Shown piece after piece: positions 59,406-64,000 of a stretch of DNA of 64,000 nt. The stretch is from the NCBI RefSeq assembly GCF_023264675.1, contig NZ_JAHFVG010000008.1, positions 1 to 64,000 of the forward strand. The letters are read 5' to 3'. The number at the start of each line of letters is the position of its first letter. Within the stretch, counting starts at the first letter, position 1. The position numbers were made by a program, and so were the translations under genes. The DNA is from Rhodococcus sp. (in: high G+C Gram-positive bacteria) (GTDB taxonomy: Bacteria; Actinomycetota; Actinomycetes; Mycobacteriales; Mycobacteriaceae). The notes below the pieces were generated by a model. That model worked only from the letters and a program-made list of their open reading frames with translations, made no database searches and was not told the origin of the DNA.

Positions 59406-60361
59406 GACGCTCCTCCGATTCGGATCCGCGGATCGAGATAGGCGTGAAGCACGTCGGTGACCAACTGCACCACCACGAAGACGCTGACCGACAGCAACAG
59501 CAGGACCTGGACGACGGGGTAGTCGCGACGGCTGATTCCCTGCTCGATCAGTTGCCCGATGCCGGGCCACGCGAAGATCGCCTCCACCAGTACGGCACCA
59601 CCGAGCAACTGACCCGTCTGCAATCCGAGCGCCGTCACCATGGTGGGCAACGCATTACGCAGTGCACTGCGAGAGACGAGGTTCCAGCGCGACACTCCGA
59701 GCGCGCGCGCCGTCGTGACGTACGGCTGCTGCAGTTCGGTACGGAGCGATTCGGTCAGGAACCGCGTCAGCGCAGCGGCAACAGGAAGCGCAAGGCACAC
59801 CGCGGGCAGCAGCAGGTATTGCACGGTGATGTCGGGCCGCGCGAGGAAGCCCGCAGGCGGAATGCCACCGGCAGGCAGCACCGGAATCAGCACGGCGAAG
59901 AACAGGACCAGCAGAACCCCCGATACGAACGGCGGCAACGCGACGGCGACGGTGTTCGCGCCGTTCACCAACGCCGTCAACCACCGCTTCGGCCACGCGA
60001 CGGCGGCGATCGAGAGAACCACCGACACCACGAGCGCCAGCACCAACGCGGTCACGGCCAACACGACGGTGTTGGTCAGACCGTCGACCACCAGGTCCGA
60101 GATGTTTCCGCCGATGACGAACGAGCGGCCGAGATCGAACGTCAGCACTCCCCCGAGCCACGTCAGATACTGCACCGGAATCGGCTTGTCCAGTCCCAGT
60201 TGGCTTCTGATCGCCGCGATCGACTCCTCGGTGGCGTCTGGTCCGGCAAGAGTCGATGCGGCGTCGCCCGGAACCAGCCGAAGGACGAAGAAGATCAGCA
60301 CCGACGCCAGGAACAACACCAGGATCGCCGAGGGCAGCTTGCGCAGCAGATACCGCGTCAT
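59402..60361 (-). CDS. ABC importer permease, DppB-like
   Basis: A 319-residue permease from ATG 60361, six helices, starting with the typical MTRYLLRKLPSAILVLFLASVLIFFVLRLVPGD-type N-terminus. LGLDKPIPVQYLTWLGG and the EAA loop TTARALGVSRWNLVSRSALRNALPTMV are DppB features. Its start overlaps the end of the binding-protein gene (ATGA). Confidence 0.93.
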   Translation of the reverse strand: MTRYLLRKLPSAILVLFLASVLIFFVLRLVPGDAASTLAGPDATEESIAAIRSQLGLDKPIPVQYLTWLGGVLTFDLGRSFVIGGNISDLVVDGLTNTVVLAVTALVLALVVSVVLSIAAVAWPKRWLTALVNGANTVAVALPPFVSGVLLVLFFAVLIPVLPAGGIPPAGFLARPDITVQYLLLPAVCLALPVAAALTRFLTESLRTELQQPYVTTARALGVSRWNLVSRSALRNALPTMVTALGLQTGQLLGGAVLVEAIFAWPGIGQLIEQGISRRDYPVVQVLLLLSVSVFVVVQLVTDVLHAYLDPRIRIGGAS

Positions 60362-61944
60362 GACACGAACGCCTCCGTGAGCAGAACCTCTGACCGCTTG
60401 GTCCAGTCGATGCCGTGCACAGAGTTCGCGGCCACGATCTGGTTGAAGACGACGCCGATCTCGATGAGGAAGAGGCCGTCGAGCAGCTCCCGGCTCACCG
60501 CGGCGTACTTCTCGACGGCTTCGGCGCTCGCACCGTCCGCTACCTGCCAAGCAGCATCGGCCGCCGCGACGTAGGACGGAGATTCGAAGTGCGACGCGTT
60601 CTTCAGCGCATTGAACGGGTAGGCGCTGACGGTCAACGTCGACGGCGTGTACTGCGCCCAGGAGTGGAACGTCACCCACAGCGCCTGGAACTGCGCACCG
60701 ATGAGTTGTTTGACGAACGACGCACTTTCGACGGGATCGAGCTCGACGGTGATGCCGATCTCCGCGAGGTTCGCCTGCACGATCTGTGCCGTGGCCTCGT
60801 AGTACGGGTTGCCCGCCTGATAGGTCAGTGGCAGCGTGGGAATCGCCCCGACCTCCGCGACGAGCGACTTCGCCTTGTCGACATCGGTGGTGAACGTCGA
60901 GTTCAACGACTCGTCGTATGCCGGTGAGCTTTTCGGCCACGGAACGTTGATAGGGTACCCCGCCCCACGGAACACCTCGGCGATCACTCGATCGCGATCG
61001 AGGGCGTAGGCGATGGCCTGCCGCAAGCGAACATCGGCAAGTGCCGGGTTCTGGACGTTGGTGCCGACATAGATCTGCAGTTCGGCACCCTCGAGATCCG
61101 TGCTGGTGTGCCCGCCCGCTGCCGCCAACGTTTCCGAATCACGGTAGTTGATATTCGACACAGCCTGAACCTGGTTGGCTTTGAGCGAGTTCACCAATGC
61201 CTGCGAGTCCGGAATGATGGACACTTCGACCCGATCGAGGTATGGACGCTCCGGCACCCAGTAGTTCTCGTTGCGCTCGAAGGTCAACGACGAGTTCGGT
61301 GTACGCCCGGTGAGTACGAACGGTCCGGTGCCGATGAACTTCTCACCGGTAGCGAGCTGATCGATCGACTCACTGTCGAGAATCGGAACGGTATCGAGCA
61401 GATCGAAGATGTTACCGAGCGGATGGGTGAACGTGAGCACCAGTCGATGCGGATCGGTGGTATCGAATCCCGTGACGGCCGCCGCCGTACTCTTCAGCTG
61501 CGCAGTCCATTTCGGATCGGCGTACGTCCGGATCGAGAACTCGGCATCCTTCGAGGTGAACGGACGGCCCGAGTGGAAGGTGACGTCGTCGCGCAGGTCC
61601 AGGGCCAGCGACAAGCCGTCGGGAGCCGCCTGCCAGTCCTTGGCCAACAACGGCGTCGGGGACACCGAGTCGTGTGGATAGCGGATCAAGCTCTCGAAAG
61701 CGAGGCCGATGATCGTGGTGGCACCGCCGGTGTTGGTGAGGAAGTTGGCGGGTACGACGTCGAGCGTGATGCCCGTCTTCAGTGTTCCGCCGCGAACCGG
61801 AGTCGCGTCGGTCGAACCCGCTTCCTGCTGCTCACCGACGGCCGACGCGCAGGCCGACGTACCGAAGATCGCCAGCGCGGTCAGGCCGGCGCCGCGCAGA
61901 AAAGTGCGTCGACCGAGGCCGTTCATGGGCAGAGTAGTGCTCAT
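60358..61944 (-). CDS. ABC transporter family-5 substrate-binding lipoprotein
   Basis: A 528-residue binding protein from ATG 61944. A Tat-type signal (LGRRTFLRGAGLTALAIFG) ends in a lipobox with SAC, so it should be a Tat-exported lipoprotein. GITLDVVPANFLTN, PLLAKDWQAAPDGLSLALDLRDDVTFHSGRPFTSKDAEFS and YWVPERPYLDRVEV are family 5 (DppA/OppA) features. It is the first gene of the importer operon. A short Cys-rich ORF at 61989-62030 lies 44 bp upstream. Divergent TauD and sulfatase genes suggest sulfur-containing substrates rather than ordinary peptides. Confidence 0.93.
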   Translation of the reverse strand: MSTTLPMNGLGRRTFLRGAGLTALAIFGTSACASAVGEQQEAGSTDATPVRGGTLKTGITLDVVPANFLTNTGGATTIIGLAFESLIRYPHDSVSPTPLLAKDWQAAPDGLSLALDLRDDVTFHSGRPFTSKDAEFSIRTYADPKWTAQLKSTAAAVTGFDTTDPHRLVLTFTHPLGNIFDLLDTVPILDSESIDQLATGEKFIGTGPFVLTGRTPNSSLTFERNENYWVPERPYLDRVEVSIIPDSQALVNSLKANQVQAVSNINYRDSETLAAAGGHTSTDLEGAELQIYVGTNVQNPALADVRLRQAIAYALDRDRVIAEVFRGAGYPINVPWPKSSPAYDESLNSTFTTDVDKAKSLVAEVGAIPTLPLTYQAGNPYYEATAQIVQANLAEIGITVELDPVESASFVKQLIGAQFQALWVTFHSWAQYTPSTLTVSAYPFNALKNASHFESPSYVAAADAAWQVADGASAEAVEKYAAVSRELLDGLFLIEIGVVFNQIVAANSVHGIDWTKRSEVLLTEAFVS

Positions 61945-61988
61945 GTGAAATGTCGTCTTTCGAGTGATGAGAGAGATGGGCCGCCGCT

Positions 61989-62030
61989 CTAGCGGCAACA
62001 GCACTCGTGCGCAGCGACGGCGTGATTCAT
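61989..62030 (-). CDS. Leader peptide MNHAVAAHECCCR, cysteine attenuator candidate
   Basis: A 13-codon ORF (ATG at 62030, TAG at 61989) ends in three consecutive Cys codons (TGC TGT TGC) and Arg. A TANNNT hexamer (TAGCTT, minus strand, 62043-62038) lies 7 nt before the ATG, so the mRNA would begin at the ATG (leaderless). A hairpin GCCGCT-CT-AGCGGC (61983-61996) overlaps the end of the peptide. Poly-cysteine leaderless ORFs that sense cysteine and attenuate downstream sulfur genes are known in mycobacteria. The downstream gene is the importer binding protein. Confidence 0.7.
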   Translation of the reverse strand: MNHAVAAHECCCR

Positions 62031-62037
62031 GTCAGCG

Positions 62038-62043
62038 AAGCTA
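62038..62043 (-). promoter_or_regulatory. -10 element for the leader peptide/importer operon
   Basis: TAGCTT on the minus strand fits TANNNT and ends 7 nt before the leader ATG, the spacing expected when transcription starts at the A of ATG. No clear -35 box is seen, which is common in this group. Confidence 0.5.
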
Positions 62044-62170
62044 GCATCACCCGCGGGCCGCGGCCAAGCTCGTAGCGCGTTGGAATCATCGTGAATACAA
62101 CTGTGTACGTGACCGTTTGCCTGTGGTGCGGTGGTCCGATCCCGGACTTCACCCGACGAAAGGTACCGCC

Positions 62171-63112
62171 ATGTCACTGGACACCCTGCCCGAAACCTCG
62201 ACCGCGCTGCGCGCAGTCAAGATCGGCGGCAACATCGGCGCCCGCATCGAAGGCGTCCGCCTCGGCGGTGACCTCGACGCGACGACGGTGGACTTCATCC
62301 GTCGGGCGCTGCTCGAACACAAGGTCATCTTCTTCAGCGGACAGGATCACCTCGACGACGAGAGCCAGTACGCATTCGCCGAGCTGCTGGGCTCGCCGAC
62401 CACCCCTCACCCCACCGTCACCTCGCGTGGCACGAAGACCCTCGCCATCGACTCCGAGTACGGTAAGGCCAACAGTTGGCACTCCGACGTGACCTTCGTC
62501 GACCGCATTCCCAAGGCGTCGATTCTGCGGGCCGTCAGCCTGCCCGAGTACGGCGGAAATACCACGTGGGCATCGCAGGTCGCCGCCTACGAGAGTCTGC
62601 CGGACTCGCTGAAGGCGTTGGTGGACAACCTGTGGGCGAGGCACTCCAATGCCTACGACTACTCCGCCACCTCGGCCGAGAAGATCCAGGACGACAAGAG
62701 CGCCGAATACCGCAAGGAATTCCAGTCGACCTACTTCGAGACCGAGCATCCCGTGGTGCGTGTGCACCCCGAGACGGGCGAGAAGACTTTGCTGCTCGGC
62801 CATTTCATCAAGAGCTTCGTCGGATTGTCCACCAAGGAATCGCAGACGCTCTTCAATCTTCTCCAGGATCGAGTGATCAAGCTGGAGAACACCGTCCGCT
62901 GGAGTTGGTCTCTCGGCGACGTCGCCATCTGGGACAACCGCGCGACGCAGCATTACGCGGTCGCGGACTGGGACGATCAGTACCGTCGCCTCGAGCGCAT
63001 CACCCTCGCCGGTGATGTTCCGGTGCACCCGAGCGGCGAGACGAGCCGCGCGATCGCCGGAGACGCGACCCACTACTCGGTGATCGACGAGCCCGTCCGC
63101 ATCACCCTCTGA
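62171..63112 (+). CDS. TauD/AtsK-type alpha-ketoglutarate-dependent sulfonate/sulfate-ester dioxygenase
   Basis: A 313-residue Fe(II)/2-oxoglutarate dioxygenase from ATG 62171 (AAAGG upstream). The iron facial triad is H104-x-D106 (SWHSDVTF) and His261 ([10 protein letters not shown]), with the 2-oxoglutarate Arg in YRRLER near 272. [24 protein letters not shown] is the family N-terminus. It releases sulfite or sulfate from alkyl sulfonates or sulfate esters. Its TGA overlaps the start of the arylsulfatase gene, so the two form a sulfur-release unit. Confidence 0.93.
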   Translation: MSLDTLPETSTALRAVKIGGNIGARIEGVRLGGDLDATTVDFIRRALLEHKVIFFSGQDHLDDESQYAFAELLGSPTTPHPTVTSRGTKTLAIDSEYGKANSWHSDVTFVDRIPKASILRAVSLPEYGGNTTWASQVAAYESLPDSLKALVDNLWARHSNAYDYSATSAEKIQDDKSAEYRKEFQSTYFETEHPVVRVHPETGEKTLLLGHFIKSFVGLSTKESQTLFNLLQDRVIKLENTVRWSWSLGDVAIWDNRATQHYAVADWDDQYRRLERITLAGDVPVHPSGETSRAIAGDATHYSVIDEPVRITL

Positions 63113-64000
63113 TGACGATCCCGCCGAACGCGCGGGGTTACGAAGGTTTCGAGGGCCGAGTCGGCCGCACCACCGCCGACTCGGCCCCGTCCTGGAAGTA
63201 CCCACCGTCAGCCCCTGCAGGTGCACCGAACATCGTGGTGATCCTCGTCGACGACATGGGCTACAGCGACACCGGTCCCTACGGCTCCGAAATCGACACC
63301 CCGAATCTGGACCGGCTGGCTGCCGCCGGGGTTCGGTTCACGAACTACCACACGACACCGCTCTGCTCGCCGTCCCGCGCGGCGCTGCTGACGGGCATCA
63401 ATGCGCACCGTGCAGGCTACGGTTACGTCTCCAATGCCGATCCAGGGTTTCCAGGCCTGCGCCTGGAACTCGCGGACGATGTCCTGACGCTCCCGGAGAT
63501 ACTGCGCGAGAACGGTTATGCGACGTATGCCGTCGGGAAGTGGCATCTGGTTCGTGATGCCAACATGAGCCCCGGCTGCACCAAGGACTCGTGGCCGACG
63601 CAGCGAGGCTTCGATCGATACTACGGATCTCTCGAAGGCCTCAATTCGTTCTATCATCCGAACCAGCTGACATCCGATCTCGGCGCCGTCGAGGTCGACG
63701 AGTACCCCGAGGATTACTACCTCACCGACGATCTGACGGATCGCGCCGTGGGCTACATCAAGGATCTACGGGCACATTCCGCCGACAAACCGTTCTTCCT
63801 GTACTTCGCGCACGTGGCGATGCACGGGCCGCTGCAGGTGAAGCCCGCCGACCGCGCCAAGTACACGGGCTCCTATGCCGCGGGGTGGGATACGCTGAGG
63901 GAAAGCCGCTTTGCACGTCAGCTGCACTTGGAACTCTTCCCGGAAGGTACCCGGCAGGCGCCGCGTAACACCGAGCCCGGTTACGACGTCGAGCCGTGGG
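63112..64000 (+). CDS. Arylsulfatase, 5' part (runs off the window)
   Basis: The first 296 residues of a type I sulfatase, starting at ATG 63112 in a TGATG overlap with the dioxygenase gene. The formylglycine site C85-S-P-S-R89 is intact, so the Cys can be oxidised by a formylglycine-generating enzyme. The calcium Asp pair is in VILVDDMGYSD (47-48), and VGKWHL and HVAMHGPL supply further active-site residues. It hydrolyses sulfate esters to sulfate. It lacks a signal peptide, so it should be cytosolic and act on imported esters. The C-terminus is outside the window. Confidence 0.93.
   Translation, partial: MTIPPNARGYEGFEGRVGRTTADSAPSWKYPPSAPAGAPNIVVILVDDMGYSDTGPYGSEIDTPNLDRLAAAGVRFTNYHTTPLCSPSRAALLTGINAHRAGYGYVSNADPGFPGLRLELADDVLTLPEILRENGYATYAVGKWHLVRDANMSPGCTKDSWPTQRGFDRYYGSLEGLNSFYHPNQLTSDLGAVEVDEYPEDYYLTDDLTDRAVGYIKDLRAHSADKPFFLYFAHVAMHGPLQVKPADRAKYTGSYAAGWDTLRESRFARQLHLELFPEGTRQAPRNTEPGYDVEPW

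Noticed and set aside
62091..62170. Second Cys-containing leader ORF (GTG 62091) before the TauD-type gene
   Set aside because: It contains only separated Cys codons (TGC CTG TGG TGC), lacks a CysCysCys run and does not end before the gene, so it does not fit the attenuator form.

Overview
The window is high-GC DNA from a mycolic-acid actinobacterium. Rhodococcus or a close relative is the best guess, from an Lsr2 nucleoid protein, a Kas/FabF-type ketosynthase, orphan WXG100 proteins, a DUF222/HNH (13E12-type) protein, many TetR regulators, GTG/TTG starts and leaderless-looking promoters. The species cannot be fixed from the sequence alone. I see no tRNA, rRNA or CRISPR array. The window opens inside what looks like the right end of an insertion sequence, which cuts off the 3' end of a UDP-glucose dehydrogenase gene, and it closes inside an arylsulfatase gene.

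Layout. 1-1 kb: IS end and truncated ugd. 1.3-8.7 kb: TetR with a divergent SRPBCC lipoprotein, DUF6461 protein, SDR, two XRE regulators, a methyltransferase with a His-rich insert, and a DUF2254 membrane protein. 8.8-11.8 kb: a five-gene type VII (WXG100) polymorphic-toxin cassette with a PD-(D/E)XK-like nuclease tip and a candidate HEAT-like immunity protein. 12-18.7 kb: small SRPBCC and NTF2-like proteins, TetR with ketosynthase, then an operon of membrane protein, alpha/beta hydrolase and carotenoid oxygenase. Two clusters of a 51-bp palindromic repeat sit exactly between the two convergent gene pairs here. 19.5-26.5 kb: metal and ion homeostasis (ArsR-CDF exporter, HMA chaperone-CopB ATPase behind a CsoR-type operator, KtrB/KtrA potassium uptake). 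26.5-45.3 kb: a mosaic of regulators and small enzymes (Mop, MarR, SDR, Hsp20, SMI1/KNR4, VOC, CPBP protease, MazG-NTF2 fusion, a lipase-like protein without its serine, ArsR-AHSA1, GNAT, TetR-epimerase, YbaB-like, DUF222-HNH, quinone oxidoreductase, siderophore-binding lipoprotein). 45.3-49.5 kb: DUF6745-type pair, GH25 lysozyme, Lsr2. 49.5-55.5 kb: a Baeyer-Villiger monooxygenase divergent from a nitroreductase, acyl-CoA ligase, TetR and esterase operon, which reads as a ketone-to-ester-to-acyl-CoA route. 55.5-64 kb: SelO, a peptide/nickel-type ABC importer, and a divergent TauD-type dioxygenase plus arylsulfatase, which together look like organosulfur scavenging.

The two observations I rate highest are the orphan WXG100 toxin-immunity cassette (8798-11814) and a short leaderless ORF ending Cys-Cys-Cys-Arg (61989-62030) just ahead of the ABC importer. 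The second matches the form of poly-cysteine attenuators and ties the importer to sulfur supply. Lesser leads are the 51-bp and 62-bp intergenic repeat families, a MazG-NTF2 fusion beside a CPBP protease, and a lipase-like protein whose nucleophile serine is replaced by glutamine.
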